Shown in pieces: positions 33,935-43,282 of a stretch of DNA of 64,000 nt. Location of the stretch: the NCBI RefSeq assembly GCF_017795745.1, contig NZ_CP059067.1:3410001-3474000 (forward strand), read 5' to 3'. The notes under the pieces are model-generated. The model did not search any database, was not told where the DNA came from, and was given only the letters and a program-made list of their open reading frames with translations. Source of the DNA: Rhizobacter sp. AJA081-3. Lineage in GTDB: Bacteria; Pseudomonadota; Gammaproteobacteria; Burkholderiales; Burkholderiaceae_C. Position 1 is the stretch's first letter; each line of letters begins with the position of its first letter. A program made the position numbers and the translations under genes.

Positions 33935-36776
33935 ATTGCTCCTCCCAAAGCAGGTGGTCCACCTTGTATTCGACAGAGACCTCCTGGTCGCTCGACGGGA
34001 AGCTGGCGGCGAACCCGAGGATGGGCTTGTCCCAGCCCTCCACTGCAGTCCTCCCGTTGGGCTTGGGTGAAAGCGGATACAGCAGCAGCAGGCCACGATG
34101 CTCGGCACCGGGTGTGCCGGCCTTCCTGAGGTCCCTGAGCGATCGACCGCTTGGACGGGACGGCATTGGCCGATTCTTCGCACCCTCTCGCTGCCAGGCC
34201 TCGATGGTGGAGGCGAGCGCGCCCTTCCAGGCATCGAGTCCAACATCGATTCCCTCATCCGCTGGATCGGTCAGGACTCCAATCGAGTAACCCTTTCGCT
34301 GCTCCTTGGGCGAACGCATCGGCATGTGGGTCACCTCGAATCTGCCGGCGAACGAGTGTGTCCCGATCTGTTCGTCCGGTCGACCTTCCGCCAGCAACGC
34401 AACGGTCCACAGCCCAAGCTCGCCCTTGTTGTTCATCTCTTCGATGAACTCGGCCATCACGGTCCCGTTCGCCCGCTCGATTCCCGGCGCCGCGGCGTAG
34501 GCACGAAGGAAGGCCTTGATCCTTTCGCTGTCGACATTCCGCCAGAGCCAGGAGCGCTCCCACTTGTCGTCTCGCTCGGGACGAGCCTGCGTTGGACCCG
34601 CCACCGCGGGCTCGCCCATACCGGCGATGAGCCTCTCGGCTGCATCCAGATTTCCCTGAAGTGCTCCAACATCGCCCGGGAAGGCGATTGTCTGGGTCAG
34701 GGATCCGCTGTACGAAAGTCGCACGGTCTGGGCCGTGCGCATCTTCATGGGCGAGGTCACAAGAAGGCTCGGATGCGAGGCCACCTTGAGGCCATACTTG
34801 TCTGGCGTTGCGCCCACGGCCACCATTGCGTCGAATTCCTGGCGCAACTCCTCGGCGGCATCAGCGATCAGTCTGAAGTTGCGGATCAGATCTTCCGTCG
34901 TGTAAAGACGACACAGGTCGAGGTAACCGGGTCGATACCCGAACCATCGCCCCATCTGCATGAGCGTGTCGTACATCTTCGTCGTGCGGACAAAGTAGCT
35001 CGTCATGAGCCCTTCGAGTGTCAGGCCCCGCGCAAGCTTGTCGCCGCCGATGGCAATGACCTTGAGGCCGGTGGCATCCTTCTCGACATAGTCCAGAGCG
35101 TCCTTCGCCGAACCATTGATCGTCTTGACCACGATGTCGGCCGCGGCGTCGGGTAGTGTCGCCTTGATCTGCTTCCATGTCGGCAGTTCGGTGATGGCTT
35201 CACCTTCAACCAGTGACTCCCGAACCTTGTCATGCGTCGGCTCAAAGTCCGACTCCCAGAGATCCCGGAGCTCCGTGAGCAGGACCGCGTCGTCGATCCT
35301 TCTCGTGAGCCGCTGGGCAACCCGTTTCATGAACTCCTCGACCTGGCGCCGGACATGACCCTGGACCATCGTCAACCTGGTGACGTGGATCAGCATCGAG
35401 CAGTGTCTCGTCTTCTGCCCCCGACACGCCCTGGCCGCGCAGGCAAGCAAGAACGAGAGGATGGCCTTCTGCAGGGAAGGAGGCAGCGCGTCCTCGCCCA
35501 TGTGGGTCGGGATGTGCTCCTTCCTGTGCCTGGGCTGCATCCAGCCGGTGCCATGCTCGTTGGCGTGGTCATCGAACTCCCGAATCAACGGAAGTCCGCC
35601 GGAGCGGTCGCCCGCGGGGCCTGACAGCCCGAAAACTCGCCCAGGCCCTACGTAGTTGGACGGCGCCGCGAGATTGCGGATGAAGGAGCGGGGGAACAAA
35701 TCGTCGCCCTCGTCCTTGGTCGTGCCTCGTCGGTGGATGAAGACGTTGGCAAACGGCGTGGCCGTATAGCCAACGTAGGCCGACTTGGCGAAGGTGGCCA
35801 GGATCTGGCGGATCAGGCTGTTGATGGCCTTGGGCTCATGCTCCGGATCCGGAACACCGTTCTCATCGAACTCCTGCTCGCCGGTGTCCACGGACGCGTT
35901 GTCGGCCTCGTCGTCGATGACCAGCAACGGAAGGTTTGTCGAAATCCGGCGCCCGGTTTCCGGGTCGTTCGCGTTGGCCACGTGGTTGCTCTGCATCCAC
36001 TTGAGCAGTTTCTCCAGCACGGACTTGTTCTTCTTGACGACGAAGAGCCAGGGTCGCTGTTCGGGGGAGACTGAGAACTTCCTGGCCGCTGCACCGTTGA
36101 AGTCCCCCTTCTCATCTCTTGACGTCGCGCAGTTCGGGTGGATGTTCGGATCGCGGTCCTCGAAGAACACCCCGATGGGGTTACCGGGGTCGCGGTTTGG
36201 GGAAGTCTCATAGCCGAGGAACGACTCCTCCAAGCGCATCTGAGTCTGAGACCGAAGGTTGTTGTGCATCCCCGCGAGCACAACGATGATCTTGTAGCCC
36301 GCGTCGGCGGCCTTGCAGATGAGCGCAGAGTAGCTGCTTGTCTTTCCCGACTGCACGTGGCCGACGACCAGTCCCCTCCGGTCCCACGGACCGTTGCGCT
36401 TCGGATCCTCCAGCTGCGCGATGATCCCGTCGGTGGACCGATCGAGGGCCTCCACGACTGTGACAGACATCGCGCGCTCCAGGTAGCGCTGAAGGCGCTG
36501 CCAGTAGCGCCAGTCCTTCTTCAGCGAGGGCTGGAACCAGTCCTCGTGTCCATTGGGGTCACTCAGGGCGGCATCGTTGGGGACCCAGTGACTGAATCGC
36601 CGCACGAGCTCGGCGACAACTGCCTGCTCGTCAAACGTTCCAGGCGCGGCCTTGAGCGTCATGGCCGCCATACGCACCATGTCACCGATGGCACTTGGTG
36701 ACCTCGTGGTCGCCTCAGGTTCGTCGCGCAGCAGGATCTGTGCGATCGAGACAATCTTTGACTCAAGCTCCGTCAT
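33918..36776 (-). CDS. Z1 domain superfamily 2 helicase-like ATPase
   Basis: The 952-aa protein has Walker A in VVGHVQSGKTSSY, the DEAD-like Walker B LLVIDDEADNASV, motif III YVGYTATPFANVFI, and the Z1 signature GDKLARGLTLEGL with YDTLMQMGRWFGYRPGY. Z1 proteins are SF2-type motors found with MORC-like ATPases in predicted restriction systems. It probably moves along DNA to drive recognition or cleavage. It lies 21 nt after the GHKL ATPase gene. Confidence 0.93.
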   Translation of the reverse strand: MTELESKIVSIAQILLRDEPEATTRSPSAIGDMVRMAAMTLKAAPGTFDEQAVVAELVRRFSHWVPNDAALSDPNGHEDWFQPSLKKDWRYWQRLQRYLERAMSVTVVEALDRSTDGIIAQLEDPKRNGPWDRRGLVVGHVQSGKTSSYSALICKAADAGYKIIVVLAGMHNNLRSQTQMRLEESFLGYETSPNRDPGNPIGVFFEDRDPNIHPNCATSRDEKGDFNGAAARKFSVSPEQRPWLFVVKKNKSVLEKLLKWMQSNHVANANDPETGRRISTNLPLLVIDDEADNASVDTGEQEFDENGVPDPEHEPKAINSLIRQILATFAKSAYVGYTATPFANVFIHRRGTTKDEGDDLFPRSFIRNLAAPSNYVGPGRVFGLSGPAGDRSGGLPLIREFDDHANEHGTGWMQPRHRKEHIPTHMGEDALPPSLQKAILSFLLACAARACRGQKTRHCSMLIHVTRLTMVQGHVRRQVEEFMKRVAQRLTRRIDDAVLLTELRDLWESDFEPTHDKVRESLVEGEAITELPTWKQIKATLPDAAADIVVKTINGSAKDALDYVEKDATGLKVIAIGGDKLARGLTLEGLMTSYFVRTTKMYDTLMQMGRWFGYRPGYLDLCRLYTTEDLIRNFRLIADAAEELRQEFDAMVAVGATPDKYGLKVASHPSLLVTSPMKMRTAQTVRLSYSGSLTQTIAFPGDVGALQGNLDAAERLIAGMGEPAVAGPTQARPERDDKWERSWLWRNVDSERIKAFLRAYAAAPGIERANGTVMAEFIEEMNNKGELGLWTVALLAEGRPDEQIGTHSFAGRFEVTHMPMRSPKEQRKGYSIGVLTDPADEGIDVGLDAWKGALASTIEAWQREGAKNRPMPSRPSGRSLRDLRKAGTPGAEHRGLLLLYPLSPKPNGRTAVEGWDKPILGFAASFPSSDQEVSVEYKVDHLLWEEQYGSVE

Positions 36777-36797
36777 GGGCTCCTCGCTGGCAGCATT

Positions 36798-38288
36798 TCA
36801 TTGATCGAGGCGCAGTGCCGCCACCGCTGCCGGATAGTCCTGAAAGGGTTCGGTCGAAGCCAGCGCCTTTCGGGCGAGTTCCTCGCTCATGCCCCGGCGT
36901 ACAACCATGTCCCTGAACAGGACCGAGAGCACTCCCTGTACCGCTGCGGCAGGCTCGCCGGAGAACCCGACGCGTGGCGTGTCCTTGGCCTCCGCGGTAT
37001 CGAGCCAGATGCGCTGCACAGGCACCGTTTCCTCGATCACGCGCAGCATGGCACGCACGAGGGCAGTGTTCCCGCCGCTGACCTCCAGGACGGCTGCCAC
37101 AGCTGGATGACTTTCGTCGATCCTGTACCTGGTTCCGGCCTGGGTCGCCTCCGTGCGCCAGGCCAGTTCGAGCGGGGCCGCCCCGGAGCGGGGCTGCGGG
37201 CTGGCCCGGAAGGCGAAGACACGGCGCGCCCGCTCGCGCGTGTCCTCGGCGAGCTTGGTCAACCAAGGTCGGAGCGAGACCGGAGGCCGTGCGGTCGACT
37301 TGCGGATGTCGATCTTCCAGGCGGCATCCGCGGTGTTGGGGATGTCGAGCCGGATGCGCGCCAGACGGTAGGCCTCCTCGCGATTCCAGGCACGCCCTTG
37401 ACCGAGACCAAGCCACCCGCCGGCCAACAACAGCCGGTCGTTGCGGTAGACGTAGAAGCCCTGCTGCGCACTCCAGCCGGAAGGGCCGGCATTGCGGTCG
37501 AACTCCTGCTGGCTCAATCGGTCCTTGTGGGGAAGGACGTGGCACTGAACCGCCACCGGACCGGAATCGGTGCTCCTGCGTTCGACAGGAGACTCCCAGG
37601 GCTTCGACGTATGGCCCATCATGAACGGATCCCACGCCTGCACCTGTCGCCCGTTGATCACGAGCCGCAGCCTCGGCCGCGGTTCGTTGATGAAGCGATG
37701 GAACACCATGGCGAGATGGCTTTCGACTTCATCCACCAAGTCCAGAAAGTGATCGGATGTGAAGGCCCTGGTTACGATGCGGTCCAGTGTCTCCCACAGC
37801 ACAAGTGTCCCGGACGGCTGGTTAGAAAGGGGCGCGATGAAGCTGACCGATTCGGGCGCAGGGCCTTCCAGCATTGCCCATCCGCCATCGGGATCGCGGG
37901 CGAGTTCGTCGAGATCCCAGCGCAGACACGCAATCGAGTCGCCCTTCGTGCTTGCGACGGTGAGGCGCCGGCACTGCGAGAACGACGCCGTCTTGAGGCC
38001 CATGCCGAACCGCCCCAGATCGCCCGCGTCGCGCGCCTCCAGCGGGCTCCTGTCCCCAAGCGTCATCGCTCGCTCCAGCGCGGCATCGTCCATTCCACGA
38101 CCGTTGTCGAGGATCGCGATCCTGCTGGAAGTCTCATCCCAGATGAACTGAATGTCGACCGTCGTCGCTCCGGCCGCGATGCTGTTGTCGACGATGTCGG
38201 CAACGGCGGCTCCTGCGGAGTAGCCCAGGCCCCGCAGGGCCTCGAGCATCGCGCTTGCCCTTGGCGGAGCCAGCCTGCGGCCGTTCAT
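36798..38288 (-). CDS. GHKL (HSP90/MutL/MORC-like) ATPase
   Basis: The 496-aa protein has the three Bergerat-fold boxes: N (AVADIVDNSIAAGA), G1 (ILDNGRGMDD) and G2 (GRFGMGLKTASFS), all in the first 110 residues. An S5-like region follows (FYVYRNDRLLLAGGWLGLG), then a helical C-terminus. The family is the bacterial relative of eukaryotic MORC ATPases in restriction loci. ATP-dependent clamp closing on DNA is the expected mode. Its ATG overlaps the stop of the ankyrin-sigma gene (ATGA). Confidence 0.92.
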   Translation of the reverse strand: MNGRRLAPPRASAMLEALRGLGYSAGAAVADIVDNSIAAGATTVDIQFIWDETSSRIAILDNGRGMDDAALERAMTLGDRSPLEARDAGDLGRFGMGLKTASFSQCRRLTVASTKGDSIACLRWDLDELARDPDGGWAMLEGPAPESVSFIAPLSNQPSGTLVLWETLDRIVTRAFTSDHFLDLVDEVESHLAMVFHRFINEPRPRLRLVINGRQVQAWDPFMMGHTSKPWESPVERRSTDSGPVAVQCHVLPHKDRLSQQEFDRNAGPSGWSAQQGFYVYRNDRLLLAGGWLGLGQGRAWNREEAYRLARIRLDIPNTADAAWKIDIRKSTARPPVSLRPWLTKLAEDTRERARRVFAFRASPQPRSGAAPLELAWRTEATQAGTRYRIDESHPAVAAVLEVSGGNTALVRAMLRVIEETVPVQRIWLDTAEAKDTPRVGFSGEPAAAVQGVLSVLFRDMVVRRGMSEELARKALASTEPFQDYPAAVAALRLDQ

Positions 38289-40987
38289 TTGCTGTACCCC
38301 TCACCCGCCCTCAGCGTGTAGCCCAATTCGACCAGGCAGCGAATCAGATTTCGTTTCTTGCCGGTGTCCGCTTTGAAGATGCCAAACACGTAGCGCTTCC
38401 CCGCGCCTTCGCCCTTCACCGAGACCGGAACTCCAAGCTTCCACGCCCTTGCGACGAGTTGTTCCATTGCGCCGACGTCGCCTTGACTCGCACCAGGCTC
38501 CTCAACGTCATCGACAGCGCCGGCAGTTCCCGACCCGTTTGGGAGCTGCAGCGTGGCAGTCGGCTCTTGGCTGTCACCGATCAGGTCGTGCTCACCGAAC
38601 ACCTGCCGTCCTTCTACCTGGGCAGACTGGTCTGCCTCGACAGGCAGGCCCAGCGCGGCCGCAATGGCCTCTCTTCGCGGCTTGGCAGTCAGGGTCTTGA
38701 GGGATTTCGCCTCGAGTTGACGGACACGTTCGCGCGTCACGTCCAGGATCTGCCCGATCTGCTCAAGCGTCATGGCCTCTGGAACGCCAATGCCGTAGCG
38801 CATTCGGACGACCTCCGAGTCCTTGCGCTTGAATCTCGAAAGCACACTGTTCAGCACCCCAACGCGCTCCTTGGCGAAGACCAGGTCGAAGGGGTCGTCC
38901 GATGGCGAATCCAAGAGTCCGTCGAGCTCTGCCTGCTCCATGGAGAGCGGTTCAGAGAACGCACGTGCGGCAGTCTCAAACCTCCGGATAGACAGGCCGC
39001 ACAGGGCAGCCTGCTCGGCGATCGACAACTGACTTCCGCGCTTCCGCTCGAGCTTCTCGGCTTCCCACCGGCCGCGGGACACGCGTTCGCGAATATGAAC
39101 CGGCAACCTGATCGCGAAGAGCTTGTCGGCGACTCCGCGCGTCAGGCTCTGCCTTATCCACCAGGTCGCCATCGTCGAGAAGCGGAAGCCTCGACGCCAG
39201 TCGAAACGATCCACTGCACTCAAGAGCCCGATGTTGCCGTCCTGGATGAGGTCCTCTATCGCTGCACCGGAGTGCAGTTGTTTCCTGGCCATGTCGATGA
39301 CCAGCCTCAGATTGGCTTCGGCCATACGCGATCGATGGCGGAGCAGCTCCGTGATGGCGCGCCGATACGGTCGTGCAGCCGCATCTCGGCCGTCAGCAGG
39401 AACGTCGGCGATGGAAATCAGAAATGTTCGCCGGAATCTGAGGCGAGCGAGCTGCTCGCGCAGGGTTGAGACGACCTGAGGTGACGACGTGCCGTCTGCA
39501 AGCTCGGCGATCCGCTCGAAGACCTCCGTGGGGTCATCACCCGGCAGTTCGTCGCCCAGCATGGCAGCCTCCGGATCCGCGTCGCCGCCATCAATCTCAC
39601 CGCCTTCAACTTGCTCGGCGACGCCTTCCTCGAATTCGCCATCCGCCGGGGCATCCGTCTGCATAGACACGCCTGCATCTGGCGCCGCTGCTGCAGTGAC
39701 GACGATTTTTCCCAGGGCTACCGCGTCGGCTCGGGCCTGCTCGAATGCCTGCAGGAGGTATCGGATGCCTTCGGGCCATCCCGCGAGTGCATCGAGTGCC
39801 TGTCCGATGGCGACATCCATCGACTTGGCCAGAGCCACTTCCTGGTCTGCGGTCAGGAGGGCATGGGAACTGGCGGATCGATAGTAGAGGCGCACAGGGT
39901 CATTGCCCCCCGAACGCATCTGTTCGAAATGAAGGAGCGCTGAATCGATCTCCGCCTCTTCGCCCTCGGACTCGTGCCCGACGATCGGAACCTCAAAGTT
40001 CTCGCTGGGACACGACGAGTGAAACTCCAGCCGCTCGTCAACGTCTGCCCCCAGGTCTCCCACGATGAACTCGAAAGCAGCCTCGGCCTGCTCATCGCGG
40101 TTCTCGCCATCTCCGCGCTCTGACAGAGCGTCCTCTATGGCCACCTTCGGAACACTGCCCTCCCTCAGGGCGCGAAGGAGCAGATCACGGAGTGTCTGGA
40201 GGAACGCCACATCCTCCGACCTAGCCAGAGGTCGTGCCAACTCGGGAAGGATGGCGTCGAACGAATCCCAGCTCGCCCCTCGATCGATGGGCGCGTGCGC
40301 ATTAATGCGGCGCTGCCGGTCGGCTTCGGCGCGTGTGAGCTCAGGGTTGTCTGGCGGTGGATCGGGCGCGTCAACTGGCTCCCAGTCGCCAAGGTCAGGC
40401 TCGGACAGCACCACTTCTTCATTCGGCAGATTGCCCGAGTGCTCCCGAAATACAGCGACTTGCTTTGGCTCCGGCTCCAGCGGAGCACCTTCGGGTGACG
40501 TCGAGTGAGGCTCCGCCTCCTTCGGCGTGGTTTCCACGAAACTGAAATTGCCTTGTCCTGCCAGGTGCGCCGCACCGTCGGCGCGACCTGAATCCGCTCC
40601 AACGGGTTTGCCAGCCGAATCTCTGGCCTCATGACCCGCCAGCGCAGGGTCGGAAGCTCGCACCGGCACCTGACCCGCTCGCACAAGATGCTCTTGGATG
40701 GCTGCGACTGCCTCGGCAGAGCCGTGCGCAACCGCCGTCGAGAGCGCGTCCCGCCCTACCGGGTCGATTGCAGAAGGGTTCGCCCCCGCCTCGAGCAGCA
40801 TCCGACAGATGGATCCCCGGTTCCGCGCGGCTGCGATCAGAAGCGGAGTGAGCCCGGCCTCGTCACGGCCTTCAAGGTCGTCCCCTCGGGAGATGTGCAG
40901 ACGGACTGCTGACTCAATGCCCGCCGAGACTGCGACCTTGAGCAATCGGCCGAGCGGACGGTTGAGAAGGCGCTCCGTCTCGGCCAT
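38285..40987 (-). CDS. Ankyrin-repeat / sigma-70 (RpoD-like) fusion protein
   Basis: I choose ATG 40987 (MAETERLLNRPLGRLLKVAV), 900 aa; the frame is open to 41041. Residues about 25-115 form two to three ankyrin repeats (GLTPLLIAAARNRGSICRML, then GRDALSTAVAHGSAEAV). Residues about 115-330 are a long acidic, low-complexity linker. The second half is a full RpoD-like sigma: region 1.2-like (DPVRLYYRSASSHALLTADQE), region 2 (MAEANLRLVIDMARK, then DLIQDGNIGLLSAVDRFDW and RFSTMATWWIRQSL), region 3 and region 4 (MRYGIGVPEAMTLEQIGQIL, VTRERVRQLEAKSL). A ~95-residue C-terminal domain follows. It is most likely a dedicated transcription factor for the operon it heads, but it is unusually large. Confidence 0.9.
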   Translation of the reverse strand: MAETERLLNRPLGRLLKVAVSAGIESAVRLHISRGDDLEGRDEAGLTPLLIAAARNRGSICRMLLEAGANPSAIDPVGRDALSTAVAHGSAEAVAAIQEHLVRAGQVPVRASDPALAGHEARDSAGKPVGADSGRADGAAHLAGQGNFSFVETTPKEAEPHSTSPEGAPLEPEPKQVAVFREHSGNLPNEEVVLSEPDLGDWEPVDAPDPPPDNPELTRAEADRQRRINAHAPIDRGASWDSFDAILPELARPLARSEDVAFLQTLRDLLLRALREGSVPKVAIEDALSERGDGENRDEQAEAAFEFIVGDLGADVDERLEFHSSCPSENFEVPIVGHESEGEEAEIDSALLHFEQMRSGGNDPVRLYYRSASSHALLTADQEVALAKSMDVAIGQALDALAGWPEGIRYLLQAFEQARADAVALGKIVVTAAAAPDAGVSMQTDAPADGEFEEGVAEQVEGGEIDGGDADPEAAMLGDELPGDDPTEVFERIAELADGTSSPQVVSTLREQLARLRFRRTFLISIADVPADGRDAAARPYRRAITELLRHRSRMAEANLRLVIDMARKQLHSGAAIEDLIQDGNIGLLSAVDRFDWRRGFRFSTMATWWIRQSLTRGVADKLFAIRLPVHIRERVSRGRWEAEKLERKRGSQLSIAEQAALCGLSIRRFETAARAFSEPLSMEQAELDGLLDSPSDDPFDLVFAKERVGVLNSVLSRFKRKDSEVVRMRYGIGVPEAMTLEQIGQILDVTRERVRQLEAKSLKTLTAKPRREAIAAALGLPVEADQSAQVEGRQVFGEHDLIGDSQEPTATLQLPNGSGTAGAVDDVEEPGASQGDVGAMEQLVARAWKLGVPVSVKGEGAGKRYVFGIFKADTGKKRNLIRCLVELGYTLRAGEGYSK

Positions 40988-41445
40988 GGCTAGTCGCGCA
41001 CACGGCGATATTGCCTGCAGTGCACGGGCATGCGCTCGCATGCAGCATGAACTGCCATCAAAACGTCAACTGTCCCAATCCCCCCGTCGGTCATATCCCC
41101 TCTTGTGTCCGAATTCTACGAGGCACCCTTGCGGGCTTGCCGGCTCCGGCTCCTCGACCGCGAGTGCGCGCCTGACAAGCGAAGTTTCACCGTGAGGTGG
41201 CTCACCCGACGATCTGTATGAATCTACATGCCCACGTCCTGGTGGTCACGTTGCGTTGGCGTGACCTGCAGGCAGAGCGTGAAGTACAGCCGGGAACTCG
41301 AAGGTGCGTGTGCCCACGCTGCAAGGTTGCCAATGACTGGTGGAGGCACATCTCATCGGCATGCCGCGAGAAATGGGCCAGTGTCACATCGGGCGTTGAA
41401 CCTAGCCTTCAACATGAGCTGGCAAGATCGGCATCAGGAGGACCC
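40988..41445. other. Divergent intergenic region between the ankyrin-sigma gene and the NYN gene
   Basis: About 460 bases with no supported gene. It must contain promoters for both the minus-strand restriction operon and the plus-strand NYN gene. A TTGACG at about 41065-41070 on the minus strand is a possible -35, but it lacks a good -10. Confidence 0.45.
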
Positions 41446-42981
41446 ATGAAGAGCGCACTGTTCGTTGACTTCGACAACGTCTACTCCGGGCTGAAGCGGC
41501 TGGATCCGGGTATCGCGGAGCGTTTCGCATTCCAGCCGCTTGTTTGGATCCGATGGCTCACCGATTCGCTGCAGGCACCGCCGCACGCGCCGGCGGGCTC
41601 GAACAGGCGCTTGCTCGTACGGCGGTGCTACCTCAACCCGCAGGTCTATCAACGATTCCGCCCCGCGTTCAACCGGGCCGGATTCGAGATCATCGACTGC
41701 CCTGCCATGACAAGCGAGGGCAAGACCAGCACCGACATCCACATGGTGCTCGACATCGTTGATCTCCTTCAGCACGAGGCGCACTACGACGAGTTCATCG
41801 TCTTCTCTGCTGACGCCGACTTCACGCCCGTGCTGCGTAAGCTGCGACGCTGGGATCGACGGACAACGGTGCTGGCGATCGGGTTTCCCTCGGCGGCCTA
41901 TCAAGCCTCGGCGGATCTGCTGATCGACCAGGACGAATTCGTCCGTGGTGGACTTGGGTTCGAGGACGTGGAGGACATCCCGCCCGCCGCCGAACCTGTG
42001 CCACCGCAGGCCGATGTCGCTCGCAGCGTCGCGCGCTTCATCACCAGGACCGTTGCCAGTTCAGCAAAGCCGATTTCTCTTCCCTGGCTGGCCGGCAAGG
42101 TGCCGGGTGAAGTGCGTGGTCTTGATGCGGCCACCTGGTCCGGGTTCAACACGTTCCGGGCTCTGGTGGACTCACTCCAACTGGCACCTCTCGCAGTGAA
42201 CTGGGAACTGGGTCTCATCTCGGACCCGGCTCGCCACACGCTTCCCGACAAGGTTGTTGCAAACGGCCCCAAAGGTGCAGGCGATTCGGCCAGGGAACTC
42301 TCCAACGTTGCACAGTTGGTGCGCTCCGAGGTCGCGAAAGCACGTCGACCGGTCCCCTGCGGTCGCCTCGCACAGTTGATCACCGAACAGCACGGAAAGG
42401 TGGCCTCCGACTGGGCCGGCAAGGGCACGTTCCGGAAGTTTCTTGAGGCGCTCGATCTTTCGCCCTTGAAGGTCGACTGGTCGAGCGCGGGCGGCAGCGT
42501 CTTGGACCCGACAGCTCCGGCGATAGACGGTGGTGCCGTTCCTTCGCCTGCCGCACTTGACTGGGGCCCATTCAACCATCTGCTCGCACTGATCGGCCAA
42601 GTACACACGGCAACCGAACTTCCCATGCTCTCCCCGCCGGAGATCCGTTTCCTGCTGGGGAGCCTTGTCGCCGACGTTGCTGAACGCCCCTTCCTGCTCA
42701 CGGAGACCGGCAAGCGGGTTCGCGACCGTTGCCGCGAAGCCGGGGAATCGATCAGCCGTGCCGATGTGAGCTTCGTGCTCAAGGGCATCCTCCTCGGTGG
42801 CCACACTTTCGGGCAGGGGCGAGACGACGCCGACACGCTCGGCGCGAGGTTCGTCGACAGCGTCCTTGCATTGTGTCAACGGGAGCAGTTGATCCTCGAC
42901 GACTCGCAGGTCGCGATGTTTCGCGAATGGGTTGCAGGTCCGGGGGGCAAGGGTGCCGCCCCGCGGACCGGTGGCGCGTGA
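41446..42981 (+). CDS. NYN-domain nuclease-like protein with OST-HTH/LOTUS-like repeats
   Basis: I choose ATG 41446 (MKSALFVDFDNVYSGLKRL), with AGGAGG five bases upstream; 511 aa. Residues 1 to about 165 are an NYN domain of the PIN-like fold with acidic residues in FVDFDN, TSTDIHMVLDIVDLL and VFSADADFTPVL. Then come two similar winged-helix units (VARFITRTVASSAKPISLP .. FRALVDSLQLAPL, and VAQLVRSEVAKARRPVPC .. FRKFLEALDLSPL) of the OST-HTH/LOTUS type, and a third C-terminal helical unit. Predicted to bind and cut RNA. It is divergent from the MORC-type locus and possibly accessory to it. Confidence 0.85.
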   Translation: MKSALFVDFDNVYSGLKRLDPGIAERFAFQPLVWIRWLTDSLQAPPHAPAGSNRRLLVRRCYLNPQVYQRFRPAFNRAGFEIIDCPAMTSEGKTSTDIHMVLDIVDLLQHEAHYDEFIVFSADADFTPVLRKLRRWDRRTTVLAIGFPSAAYQASADLLIDQDEFVRGGLGFEDVEDIPPAAEPVPPQADVARSVARFITRTVASSAKPISLPWLAGKVPGEVRGLDAATWSGFNTFRALVDSLQLAPLAVNWELGLISDPARHTLPDKVVANGPKGAGDSARELSNVAQLVRSEVAKARRPVPCGRLAQLITEQHGKVASDWAGKGTFRKFLEALDLSPLKVDWSSAGGSVLDPTAPAIDGGAVPSPAALDWGPFNHLLALIGQVHTATELPMLSPPEIRFLLGSLVADVAERPFLLTETGKRVRDRCREAGESISRADVSFVLKGILLGGHTFGQGRDDADTLGARFVDSVLALCQREQLILDDSQVAMFREWVAGPGGKGAAPRTGGA

Positions 42982-42984
42982 TCC

Positions 42985-43230
42985 CTAGAGGCGGGCCGCC
43001 GACATCAGGTCGGCAAGTTTGACGTCCAGCGCACGCGCAATCTGCGCCGCCAGCACGAGCCCGACGTTCTGACCTCCGCGCTCGACGCTGCTCATGTACG
43101 AGCGGTCGATGCCGGCTCCGTGTGCGAGCGCCTCCTGAGACAGGCCAAGCTCCAGACGCCTCTCCCGGACGGCAACGCCGAACGCCACGAGTTCGGGCGC
43201 TTGGGCGTGACGAGGAGAAGAGCGTGGCAC
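42985..43230 (-). CDS. XRE-family transcriptional regulator
   Basis: The 81-aa protein, starting at GTG 43230, is one Cro/CI HTH: FGVAVRERRLELGLSQEALA, HGAGIDRSYMSSVERGGQNV, LVLAAQIARALDVKLADL. It ends 4 nt from the NYN gene, convergent with it, and points away from the envelope-protein genes on its other side. It probably controls these through the inverted repeat upstream of its start. Confidence 0.85.
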   Translation of the reverse strand: MPRSSPRHAQAPELVAFGVAVRERRLELGLSQEALAHGAGIDRSYMSSVERGGQNVGLVLAAQIARALDVKLADLMSAARL

Positions 43231-43238
43231 CCAAGCAT

Positions 43239-43267
43239 CGTGGTGTCTTGACGTCTATAGCACCACG
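43239..43267. promoter_or_regulatory. Inverted repeat with possible promoter, upstream of XRE gene
   Basis: CGTGGTG (43239-43245) and CACCACG (43261-43267) flank a TTGACG at 43248-43253, a possible plus-strand -35. It lies directly upstream of the XRE start and is the likely site of its autoregulation. Confidence 0.4.
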
Positions 43268-43282
43268 GACGATCATCCACAA

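Noticed and set aside
36801..38321. Plus-strand open frame of 506 codons across the GHKL ATPase
   Set aside because: It is antisense to clear GHKL motifs and has no family features of its own.
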